From: DAOMNN01 sp050486545
Lineage (GTDB): Bacteria; Pseudomonadota; Gammaproteobacteria; Burkholderiales; Rhodocyclaceae
Reading direction: 5' to 3'
Length of the DNA: 64,000 nucleotides
Assembly: GCA_050486545.1 (NCBI GenBank)
Contig: JBJHDM010000009.1
Span: 22,066-86,065, forward strand
Position 1 is the first letter of the stretch. Each line of letters begins with the position of its first letter. The position numbers and the translations under genes are program-made. The notes beneath the pieces are model-generated. The model searched no databases and was not told the DNA's origin. It saw only the letters and a list, made by a program, of their open reading frames with translations. Of this stretch, positions 44,181 to 51,655 are shown piece by piece.

Positions 44181-46043
44181 TCAGAGTGGTTTGACCGACG
44201 CCTCGACGAGCGTGGCATCGAAACGTTCGATGAGTTCCCGCACGAAGGGGTCGCTTTCGAGTGCCTCGACCGCCTGCGCATGGCGTTCGCGACGATCCGC
44301 GGCGTCGCGTTGCGCCGGAGTCTCTCCGGCAATCTCGCCCAGTTCGATCTTCACGCGCAGCGAACGGCCGCCGGCCGCAGCCAGTGCCTCGCCCAGACGT
44401 GAGGCGATTCCCGGATTGAGGTCGAGCAGGTGCCGGTGCATTGGCGACAGACGCAACGCAACGACCTCCCCTTCGAGGCCGACCCACTCGCAGTGCTGCG
44501 CCAGTTCGCGCAACATGCCGCCCAGTCCGAGCAGACGCGGCACGGCGAACCAGTCACCGGTTTGCAAGGCGTTCTCGAGCGTATCGTCGTCGCGATCCGG
44601 TTCACCATGATCCCTTGCAGCCTGTCGGGCTTGACGCGGATCTGCTGCGCCAGCAGGAAGCGCGGGGGACATCGGGGCGGGTCCAGCCAGGGCCGCTTCA
44701 GGCAGATCCTCCCGGGGCGGAAGGGAATCCCCATCGTCGCCGGCCATCGCCGGCCGAACGACCGGAGGCGCACCGCTCGGAACGACCATCCGGTCGGCAG
44801 AGCCGCTTGCGGACCCGTTGTTCGACTGCACGCCGGTCGATGCCGGTCCGGGTCGAGCCGGAACCGGGACGATCGGGCGAGGTGCCGCTACGCCATCCGG
44901 CAAACTCCGGGCACGGCCCTGCAGACCAGGCCCCGGGGCATCGCCTCCAAGAGAGGGCGGCTGCTCGGGCCGGAATGCGTGCAGGCGCAGCAAGGTCATC
45001 GTGAAGCCCGCATAATCGTCCGGTGCAAGGCCCAGTTCCTCTCGGCCGTGCAGGACGATCTGCCACGCGAGTTGCAAGTACTCCGGATCGAAGGCCGCGA
45101 CGTAGGGCTGGAGCCGCTCGCGCTCGGACGCGTCGGCGATCGCGCCCGGCGCGAACTGCAGCAGGGCCACGCGGTGCAATATCGAAGCCAGCGCCTGCAG
45201 GGCGGCCTCGAACGAAAGGGAGCGCGCCTCCATGCCATCGGCCACGGCGAGCAGGGTCTGCACGTCACCGGCCGCAAGTCCGTCCAGTACGGCGTAGAGG
45301 TGATCGTCGCCTACGGTGCCGAGCATGTGGGTGACTTGTTCGACCTCGATCCGCCCGGCGCCGTGGGCGATCGCCTGGTCGAGCAGCGACAGCGCATCGC
45401 GCATCGAACCGGCCGCCGCCTTGGCCAGGTGGCGCAGGGCCGGCGCTTCGAACGGCACCTGTTCCGCCTCGAGGATACGCCCCAGATGCTCGACGATCCG
45501 GGCTTCGGGCATCTGCTTGAGGTTGAACTGCAGGCAGCGCGACAGCACCGTGACCGGGATTTTCTGCGGATCGGTCGTCGCCAAAATGAACTTGACGTGC
45601 TCGGGCGGCTCTTCAAGCGTCTTGAGCATCGCATTGAACGCATGACCGGTGAGCATGTGCACTTCGTCGATCATGTACACCTTGAAGCGCCCCTGGACCG
45701 GCGCATAGACAGCCTGGTCGAGCAGGGCTGCCATATCGTCCACGCCGCGGTTCGATGCCGCGTCCATCTCCACATAATCCGGAAAGCGGTCGGCGTCGAT
45801 CGCGAGGCACGCCGGGCACTGCCCGCATGGTTCGGCGGTCACGCCGGTCTCGCAATTCAGGGCCTTGGCGAGGATGCGGCTGATCGTCGTCTTGCCCACC
45901 CCGCGCGTCCCTGTAAACAGCCAGGCGTGGTGCAGCCGCCCGGTCGCCAGTGCATGCGACAGCGCCCGGACGACGTGCTCCTGTCCGACCAGCGTAGCGA
46001 AGGAACGGGGCCGCCACTTGCGTGCGAGAACCTGATAACTCAT
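44181..46043 (-). CDS. dnaX: DNA polymerase III subunits gamma and tau
   Basis: 620-aa clamp-loader ATPase. N-terminus MSYQVLARKWRPRSFATLVGQEHVV, Walker A in TGTRGVGKTTISRIL, zinc-binding CETGVTAEPCGQCPAC, Walker B IDEVHMLTGHAFNAMLKTLEEPP, and sensor 1 SRC (VLSRCLQFNLKQM). Domain III ends about residue 370; a Pro/Ala/Gly-rich linker (~370-500) precedes the C-terminal tau domain. In the linker, residues ~462-475 are encoded by a copy of the repeat described at 44617-44658. Start ATG 46043; earlier in-frame codons overlap the other repeat copy. A TAGAAT -10-like element at 46052-46057 lies just before the ATG. Confidence 0.95.
   Translation of the reverse strand: MSYQVLARKWRPRSFATLVGQEHVVRALSHALATGRLHHAWLFTGTRGVGKTTISRILAKALNCETGVTAEPCGQCPACLAIDADRFPDYVEMDAASNRGVDDMAALLDQAVYAPVQGRFKVYMIDEVHMLTGHAFNAMLKTLEEPPEHVKFILATTDPQKIPVTVLSRCLQFNLKQMPEARIVEHLGRILEAEQVPFEAPALRHLAKAAAGSMRDALSLLDQAIAHGAGRIEVEQVTHMLGTVGDDHLYAVLDGLAAGDVQTLLAVADGMEARSLSFEAALQALASILHRVALLQFAPGAIADASERERLQPYVAAFDPEYLQLAWQIVLHGREELGLAPDDYAGFTMTLLRLHAFRPEQPPSLGGDAPGPGLQGRARSLPDGVAAPRPIVPVPARPGPASTGVQSNNGSASGSADRMVVPSGAPPVVRPAMAGDDGDSLPPREDLPEAALAGPAPMSPALPAGAADPRQARQAARDHGEPDRDDDTLENALQTGDWFAVPRLLGLGGMLRELAQHCEWVGLEGEVVALRLSPMHRHLLDLNPGIASRLGEALAAAGGRSLRVKIELGEIAGETPAQRDAADRRERHAQAVEALESDPFVRELIERFDATLVEASVKPL
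44617..44658 (+). repeat. Dispersed palindromic repeat copy inside dnaX
   Basis: Begins GCAGCCTGTCGGGCTTGA. It matches the copy at 46058-46099 at 35 of 42 positions without gaps. It lies in frame within the dnaX linker and codes for PAGAADPRQARQAA there. Confidence 0.65.
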
Positions 46044-46057
46044 GAAGCGGGATTCTA

Positions 46058-46156
46058 GCAGCCTGTCGGACTTGAGGTTGATCGGCTGTGCCAGCGGGAG
46101 AAGCGGTCCAGACTTGCCATGCGGCTCGCGACGATCGCTCAAGCCCGACAGGCTGC
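46058..46156. repeat. Inverted-repeat element between dnaX and cfa
   Basis: The terminal arms are GCAGCCTGTCGGACTTGA (46058-46075) and its inverted partner (46139-46156), matching at 17 of 18 positions and enclosing 63 bases. The element is about 99 bases, has no coding capacity, and shares its left half with the dnaX copy. It looks like a REP/MITE-type repeat unit. It sits immediately upstream of the dnaX -10-like element. Confidence 0.65.
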
Positions 46157-46313
46157 TCGAATAGCACCCGGCACACGTCGGCAGGGATCTCATCGTCACT
46201 GCGCAGCCGGCATAGACAGGATCAATGCGACTCATATCGACATCCGATTATGAACCACCGGGATCAGCAACTAAGCTGAAACGACGGCGGCCGGACGGCT
46301 CTGAAGACAAGGC

Positions 46314-46342
46314 TTTCGATGTCGCTGCGGCTCGCCTATATT
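46314..46342 (+). promoter_or_regulatory. Candidate promoter of cfa
   Basis: TTTCGA, 17 bases, TATATT, about 100 bases upstream of the chosen cfa start. The -10 is good and the -35 poor. The rest of the 46157-46441 region shows no gene. Confidence 0.4.
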
Positions 46343-46441
46343 GTAATTTTGCTTGAAAACGATACGACCGAGCGGAAGCAGGGTCCTCCGGCCGTATCGC
46401 ACCACTCCGGTCTCTATCCCTTCACAGGCATGAGGACAGCG

Positions 46442-47674
46442 ATGGAACAAGCACATATCGAAAAAGCCGGGGCAGGCAATCCGCAACCGCGAAGCTTCAG
46501 GCACTCTTCGACCAGGCCCGTGGCTGAACCTCCGGCGGTCCCGGCCCGGGAAGACCCTGCCCGAAGCGCCATTGCCGGGCTTCTCGATCTGGCGGACGTA
46601 CGAATCAACGGCGACCGTCCCTGGGACATGCACGTCCTCCATCCGGAAACCCCCGAACGCATCCTGGCACGCGGCAGCCTCGGGCTCGGCGAGAGCTATA
46701 TGGATGGCTGGTGGGAGTGCGAGCGGCTCGACGAGTTCTTCACCCGCGTGCTCAGGGCCCGACTGGACGAGAAGGTCGGCACTACCGCCCTTCTCGTGCA
46801 AGGCTTGCGCGCACGCCTGTTCAACCTTCAGAGCCTGCGCCGTGCGTGGCGCGTGGGAAAGGAACATTACGACCTGGGCAACGATTTCTTCGAGGCGATG
46901 CTCGGGCGGACTATGGCCTATACCTGTGCCTACTGGGCCGGCGCAACCCCTACGGCCAATCTGGATGCGGCACAGGACGCCAAGCTCGACCTGATCTGCC
47001 GCAAGCTCGGTCTCGCACCGGGCATGCGTCTGCTCGATATCGGTTGCGGCTGGGGCAGCCTCATGAAGCATGCCGCCGAATCCTATGGCGTATCATGCGT
47101 CGGCGTGACGATCTCCGAGGAACAGGCCGAACACGGACGCCGGTACTGCGCGGGCCTGCCCGTCGAGTTCAAGCTGATGGACTACCGCCAGGTGACTGGT
47201 CATTTCGACCGGGTCGCCTCGATCGGCATGTTCGAGCACGTCGGTCACAAGAACCATCGCGACTTCTTCGCCGTGGCACGGCGTTGCCTTGCCGACGATG
47301 GGCTATTCCTGCTGCACACGATCGGCAAGAATCTGCGGCGTACGCCGACCGATCCATGGATTGACCGCTACATCTTCCCCAACGGCGACCTGCCCTCGCT
47401 CGGACAGATCGCCGACGGAAGCGAGGAATACTTCGTTCTCGAGGACGTCCACAGCTTCGGCGCCGAGTATGACCGCACGCTAATGGCCTGGCACGAGAAC
47501 TTCGATATGGCCTGGCCTGCTTTCTCGGCGCGCTACGGCGAACGATTCCGCCGCATGTGGCGCTACTACCTGCTCGCCTGCGCCGGCACTTTCCGTGCAC
47601 GCGCCACACAACTGTGGCAAATCGTGCTTTCGCCCACGGGCATGTCTGGTGGATACCGCCGGATCGGCACATGA
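46442..47674 (+). CDS. cfa: Cyclopropane-fatty-acyl-phospholipid synthase
   Basis: 410-aa enzyme that adds a methylene from S-adenosylmethionine to unsaturated acyl chains of membrane phospholipids. N-terminal lipid-binding part: GSLGLGESYMDGWWECERLDEFF. SAM-binding motif LLDIGCGWGSLMKHAAESYGV. Active-site region: EHYDLGNDFFEAMLGRTMAYTCAYW, MFEHVGHKNHRDFF and the bicarbonate-site ending WQIVLSPTGMSGGYR. Start ATG 46442 has GAGG seven bases upstream; the frame is open to 46319 but that part looks non-coding. The ~35 residues before the core are longer than in E. coli Cfa. Confidence 0.95.
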   Translation: MEQAHIEKAGAGNPQPRSFRHSSTRPVAEPPAVPAREDPARSAIAGLLDLADVRINGDRPWDMHVLHPETPERILARGSLGLGESYMDGWWECERLDEFFTRVLRARLDEKVGTTALLVQGLRARLFNLQSLRRAWRVGKEHYDLGNDFFEAMLGRTMAYTCAYWAGATPTANLDAAQDAKLDLICRKLGLAPGMRLLDIGCGWGSLMKHAAESYGVSCVGVTISEEQAEHGRRYCAGLPVEFKLMDYRQVTGHFDRVASIGMFEHVGHKNHRDFFAVARRCLADDGLFLLHTIGKNLRRTPTDPWIDRYIFPNGDLPSLGQIADGSEEYFVLEDVHSFGAEYDRTLMAWHENFDMAWPAFSARYGERFRRMWRYYLLACAGTFRARATQLWQIVLSPTGMSGGYRRIGT

Positions 47675-47802
47675 TTGGTTAATTTGCCCTATCGATATAC
47701 TTATCTAGTTTAATTGGAACTATCCAAGAGACGTGCGCATACTTGAGTTGGACCAAGCCTTTTCGCTTGTTGCAGCCTCAGCCGATCCTTGGGAGTTCCA
47801 AC

Positions 47803-48696
47803 ATGGCCGAACACATCGTAAGACTCCGTTCGCCGCTTGTCGGCATGACAGGTGGGCGCCGCGCCTCCTCCTTTGCTTGGGCGGCCACGATCGCCACGCT
47901 GGCGGTGGTGGCCATGCTTTTTGGTGCGAAGACCCTCGCGGTCATCATGCCCCACGCGAGCGCCCTTGCGGGGGGCATGATGGCCGCAGCGGCGACGGCA
48001 TTGGGCGCAGCCCCGGTACTGTTCATGCGACGAATCGGCGCCGGAACGCAGAGTTTGTTGCTCGGCTTCGGTGCCGGAGTCATGCTCGCAGCCAGCCTGT
48101 TTTCGCTTCTGCTTCCGGCCTTCGAGTCGGCGCAGGCGAGCAACGCGGCGTCAAGCGGGGCCGCACTGATGGTAGCCGCGGCCGTTGTGGCGGGTGCCGG
48201 TTTGCTGCTCATCCTCGACCGTGCACTGCCGCACACCCACGAACCCGGTCCGTCGCGTACTGTGGCCGCGGTCTGGTTGTTCGTGTTCGCGATCGCGGTC
48301 CACAACATTCCGGAGGGACTCGCGATCGGCGTCGCGGCCGCACAGGCGGGGAGCGGAAGTGCTGTCGCTACGGGAATTTCCCTGCAGAACGTCCCTGAAG
48401 GGCTGATCGTCGCGATCGCGCTCACGGCAGCCGGTTATGGGCGACGCCTCGCGTTCGGGGTGGCGGCCCTGTCGGGCCTGGTGGAACCGGTCTCTGCCCT
48501 CATCGGCGCGATGCTGGTCGGTTTGTCTGCCGCACTGCTGCCCTGGGGCCTGGCCGGCGCAGCCGGGGCGATGCTCTTCGTGGTGAGCCACGAGATCATC
48601 CCGGAATCCCACCGACGGGGCCACGAGACACTGGCAACGGCCGGCCTGATCACTGGTTTCGTGGTGATGATGACGCTCGATACGGTGCTCGCCTGA
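47803..48696 (+). CDS. ZIP-family metal-ion transporter
   Basis: 297-aa inner-membrane transporter with about eight hydrophobic helices. The metal-site helices carry HNIPEGLAIGV and the paired NVPEGLIVAIAL plus VSHEIIPESHRRGHE, the pattern of the ZupT/GufA branch of ZIP proteins, which import Zn2+ and other divalent metals. A His/Pro loop (LPHTHEPGP) lies between helices, typical of metal-binding loops. Start ATG 47803 is preferred over the upstream start at 47743 because of a GGGAG site. The 128-base upstream region is strikingly AT-rich. Confidence 0.88.
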   Translation: MAEHIVRLRSPLVGMTGGRRASSFAWAATIATLAVVAMLFGAKTLAVIMPHASALAGGMMAAAATALGAAPVLFMRRIGAGTQSLLLGFGAGVMLAASLFSLLLPAFESAQASNAASSGAALMVAAAVVAGAGLLLILDRALPHTHEPGPSRTVAAVWLFVFAIAVHNIPEGLAIGVAAAQAGSGSAVATGISLQNVPEGLIVAIALTAAGYGRRLAFGVAALSGLVEPVSALIGAMLVGLSAALLPWGLAGAAGAMLFVVSHEIIPESHRRGHETLATAGLITGFVVMMTLDTVLA

Positions 48697-48725
48697 ACCT
48701 TCGTGCGCTCCTTGCGGACAGCTCG

Positions 48726-49088
48726 TCAAGCATCGCCGTCTTGCTCGCGAGGACTGTCGGAAGTCGCCTCTTCAAGCAAATGGCGCTTGTCGGCCACCCC
48801 TGCCCACGCTTGCGCATCCGGAAGTGCCGGCTTGAGCTGGGTAATCACCGGCCACTGCCGCGCCAGTCGCGCATTGAGTTCGAGATAGTCCTGCTGCTTC
48901 TCCGTCAGGTCTTCCTCGCGGACGATCGCGTCGACCGGGCATTCGGGGATGCACAGGGTGCAATCGATGCACTCGTCGGGGTTGATGACGAGCATGTTGG
49001 GTCCCTCATGGAACGCATCGACCGGACAGACGTCCACGCAATCGGTATATTTGCACTTGATGCAGGCTTCGGTGACGATATGTGTCAT
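48726..49088 (-). CDS. fdxA: 7Fe ferredoxin FdxA
   Basis: 120 aa with two cluster motifs: ACIKCKYTDCVDVCPVDAF ([3Fe-4S]/[4Fe-4S] type) and CIDCTLCIPECPVDAI ([4Fe-4S]), then a C-terminal tail ending in a polar extension longer than the usual ~107 aa. TEACIKCKYTDCVDVCPV is diagnostic for FdxA. AAGGAG precedes ATG 49088. Divergent from nsrR over 119 bases. A candidate NsrR site lies between promoter and start. Confidence 0.94.
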   Translation of the reverse strand: MTHIVTEACIKCKYTDCVDVCPVDAFHEGPNMLVINPDECIDCTLCIPECPVDAIVREEDLTEKQQDYLELNARLARQWPVITQLKPALPDAQAWAGVADKRHLLEEATSDSPREQDGDA

Positions 49089-49109
49089 GATCCGCCGCTC
49101 CTTTAAGGC

Positions 49110-49127
49110 GTATTGTCTATACATCTT
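49110..49127 (-). promoter_or_regulatory. Candidate NsrR operator in the fdxA-nsrR intergenic region
   Basis: On the minus strand AAGATGTATAGACAATAC: AAGATGTAT agrees with the NsrR half-site AAGATGYATTT, and GTAT/ATAC form a short palindrome. It lies 22-39 bases before the fdxA ATG, suitable for repression. The second half-site is poor. Confidence 0.4.
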
Positions 49128-49207
49128 ATTAAGCCCGCGCGAACAAATCAAGCATTTCATATACTTGTTTACGTCTCACGGCTGGCACTGGATCGAGGGG
49201 GCTTGCG

Positions 49208-49711
49208 ATGCATCTCACCGCACACACCGACTACGCGTTGCGCGTACTGATGTACACCGCGCTCATTGCGCCCAAGAGCACGACGATCGACGAGATCGCG
49301 GGCCGCTACGATCTGTCGCGGAACCATCTGATGAAGATCGTCCAGCGCCTCGGCGCGGCGGGCTATCTCGACACCTTGCGCGGACGCGGGGGCGGCATTC
49401 GTCTGGGGCGCCCCCCCGAAGAAATCGTGCTCGGCGAAGTGATTCGGCTGACCGAGGAGCGGTTCGATCTCGTCGAATGCCACAACGATGCGAAGAACCG
49501 CTGCGTGATCAGTGACGATTGTCTGCTGCGCGGGGTGCTCGACGACGCCGCACGAGCGTTCATGGCGGTGCTCGACGGCAAGACCTTGCGCGACGTCATC
49601 GCCAACGAAGCGTCGCTGCTGCACCAGCTGAAGTTCACGCCGATTCGTCCTGCTGCAAGAACGAACACCGATCCGGTGAGCAAGGGGCGGCAACCCGAGA
49701 CGCCGGGCTGA
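49208..49711 (+). CDS. nsrR: NsrR-like Rrf2-family nitric-oxide-sensing repressor
   Basis: 167 aa. Winged helix with MHLTAHTDYALRVLMYTAL and YDLSRNHLMKIVQRLGAAGYLDTLRGRGGGIRLGRP. The three cluster cysteines are spaced as in NsrR: VECHNDAKNRCVISDDC. N-terminal and HTH residues (SRNHLMKI, GGIRLG) match NsrR rather than IscR. NsrR carries an Fe-S cluster that reacts with NO, releasing repression of NO-detoxifying genes. The C-terminal ~25 residues are an unconserved tail. Divergent neighbour fdxA is a plausible target. Confidence 0.88.
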   Translation: MHLTAHTDYALRVLMYTALIAPKSTTIDEIAGRYDLSRNHLMKIVQRLGAAGYLDTLRGRGGGIRLGRPPEEIVLGEVIRLTEERFDLVECHNDAKNRCVISDDCLLRGVLDDAARAFMAVLDGKTLRDVIANEASLLHQLKFTPIRPAARTNTDPVSKGRQPETPG

Positions 49712-49719
49712 AAACGACT

Positions 49720-49743
49720 GCGGGCGCCCTTCCGGACGCCCGC
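49720..49743. terminator. Hairpin between nsrR and the SRP RNA
   Basis: GCGGGCG/CGCCCGC, 7-bp stem, ten-base loop. It starts nine bases after the nsrR stop but has no T-run on the plus strand. On the minus strand AGTCGTTTT follows, so it may instead end the SRP RNA transcript. Confidence 0.35.
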
Positions 49744-49781
49744 GCCACGCTCCGGCCATCGGCCGGGAGGGAAATCAGGGT

Positions 49782-49877
<96 letters not shown>

Positions 49878-49886
49878 ACGGGCCGA

Positions 49887-49892
49887 ATTGTA
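49887..49892 (-). promoter_or_regulatory. -10 element of the SRP RNA gene
   Basis: TACAAT on the minus strand, ten bases before the predicted RNA 5' end. No clear -35. Confidence 0.5.
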
Positions 49893-49936
49893 CCAGCTAA
49901 TCGCCCGGTACTCGCACCCGCCGCACGGTCGATCGC

Positions 49937-51625
49937 TCAGCCCTTGAGTTCGGGAAAGTCCTCCTCGAGGAACTCCTTGTCGCCACGTGCCGGCGAGGCC
50001 CGGCCCTCTTCGGCCTTGCGCAACTCCACGCGCCGGATCTTGCCCGAAATCGTCTTGGGCAGATCGGAGAATTCCAGTCGGCGAATGCGCTTGTACGGTG
50101 CGAGCCGGTCACGGGTGAACGCGAGAATATCCCGTGCCAGATCTCGCCCCGCTTCGAACCCGGGAGCAAGAATGACGAATGCCTTGGGTACCGCCAGACG
50201 TACTGGATCAGGGCTGGGGACGACGGCTGCTTCCGCAACGGCCGGGTGTTCGATCAACACGCTCTCGAGTTCGAAGGGACTGATCCGGTAGTCCGACGCC
50301 TTGAACACGTCGTCGGCGCGCCCCACGTAGGTGATGTACCCCTTCTCGTCGATGCTGGCCACGTCACCCGTATGGTAGTAGCCATGGCGCATCACATCGG
50401 CGGTCTTCGCCTCGTCGCCCGCATATCCGGCCATGAGCCCCAGCGGACGCTGCGCGAGATCGAGGCACACCTCGCCCTCGTCGGACGGGTTCCCGTCTCC
50501 ATCGACCAAGGCAATCGCATAGCCGGGCAACGGGCGCCCCATCGAGCCGGGAACGACCGGCTGCCCGGGTGAATTTCCGACCAGCGCCGTGGTCTCGGTC
50601 TGTCCGAAGCCATCCCGGATCGTGATGCCCCAGGCCTTCTTGACCTGCTCGATGACCTCGGGATTCAAGGGCTCGCCCGCGCCGATGAGTTCGCGCAGAC
50701 CCGTACGCACCGAGCCGAGGTCCTGCTGGATCAGCATCCTCCACACGGTCGGTGGTGCGCACAGCGTCGTGACCTCGTACTTCACCAGCACCTCGAGCAG
50801 CGCGAGCGCATCGAAGCGTGTGTAGTTGTATAGAAACACGCACGCACCGGCATTCCACGGCGCGAAGAAGCAGCTCCAGGCATGCTTGGCCCAGCCGGGC
50901 GAACTGATGTTCATGTGGCGGTCGCCCGGCATCAGGCCGATCCAGTACATCGTCGACAGGTGTCCCACCGGGTAGGACTGGTGCGTATGCTGCACGAGCT
51001 TCGGGCGCGAGGTCGTACCGGAGGTGAAGTACAGCAGCAATGGATCGGTCGCACGGGTGGTGCCGTCAGGCTGGAATGCCTCGTCAGCGCTGCGCGAATC
51101 CGAGAACCGAAGCCAACCGGCGACGTCGCCACCGACGGCGATTCGCAAATATTCGCCGGGCAAGGCATCGAACTTGGCCGCATGCACGTGACCGGCCACC
51201 ACATGGCGCACCTGCCCTCGCTCGAGCCGGTCGCGCAGGTCCTCCGGCGTCAGCAGGGTCGTCGCCGGGATCACGACGGCACCGAGCTTCATCGCCGCCA
51301 GCATGGTCTCCCACAGCGGCACCTCGTTGCCGAGCATCATCAGGATGCGATCGCCGCGCCGGACCCCTTGCGCACGGAGCCAGTTCGCCACCTGATTGGA
51401 GCGGCGCGACATCTCCGCAAAGCTCAGCTTCGCCTCGCCCCCGTCCTCTTCTACGATCCACAGCGCGGGCTGTTCATTGCCTTGTGCAAACACGTCGAAA
51501 TAGTCGAGCGCCCAGTTGAACGCGTCGAGCTGCGGCCACTGGAAGCCTGCATAGGCGGCCTTGTAGTCGGTACGGTGGGCCAGCAGAAAGTCCCTGGCCT
51601 CCAGAAAGCGGCGTGCTTCGGTCAT
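49937..51625 (-). CDS. AMP-dependent acyl-CoA synthetase (medium-chain/acetate-like)
   Basis: 562-aa ANL-superfamily enzyme that activates a carboxylic acid via acyl-AMP to acyl-CoA. Phosphate-binding loop LLYFTSGTTSRPKLVQHTH, then MNISSPGWAKHAWSCFFAPWNAGA, GFGQTETTALVGN, YYHTGDVASIDEKGYITYVGRADDVFKASDYRISPFE (hinge) and the catalytic Lys in LPKTISGKIRRVELR. The overall pattern resembles the ACSM/benzoate-type medium-chain branch more than AcsA; the exact substrate cannot be read from sequence. It stands between the SRP RNA and a diguanylate cyclase, with no pathway neighbours. Confidence 0.88.
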   Translation of the reverse strand: MTEARRFLEARDFLLAHRTDYKAAYAGFQWPQLDAFNWALDYFDVFAQGNEQPALWIVEEDGGEAKLSFAEMSRRSNQVANWLRAQGVRRGDRILMMLGNEVPLWETMLAAMKLGAVVIPATTLLTPEDLRDRLERGQVRHVVAGHVHAAKFDALPGEYLRIAVGGDVAGWLRFSDSRSADEAFQPDGTTRATDPLLLYFTSGTTSRPKLVQHTHQSYPVGHLSTMYWIGLMPGDRHMNISSPGWAKHAWSCFFAPWNAGACVFLYNYTRFDALALLEVLVKYEVTTLCAPPTVWRMLIQQDLGSVRTGLRELIGAGEPLNPEVIEQVKKAWGITIRDGFGQTETTALVGNSPGQPVVPGSMGRPLPGYAIALVDGDGNPSDEGEVCLDLAQRPLGLMAGYAGDEAKTADVMRHGYYHTGDVASIDEKGYITYVGRADDVFKASDYRISPFELESVLIEHPAVAEAAVVPSPDPVRLAVPKAFVILAPGFEAGRDLARDILAFTRDRLAPYKRIRRLEFSDLPKTISGKIRRVELRKAEEGRASPARGDKEFLEEDFPELKG

Positions 51626-51655
51626 CGGATCCCCTCGGGCGTTCGAACGCAGTGA

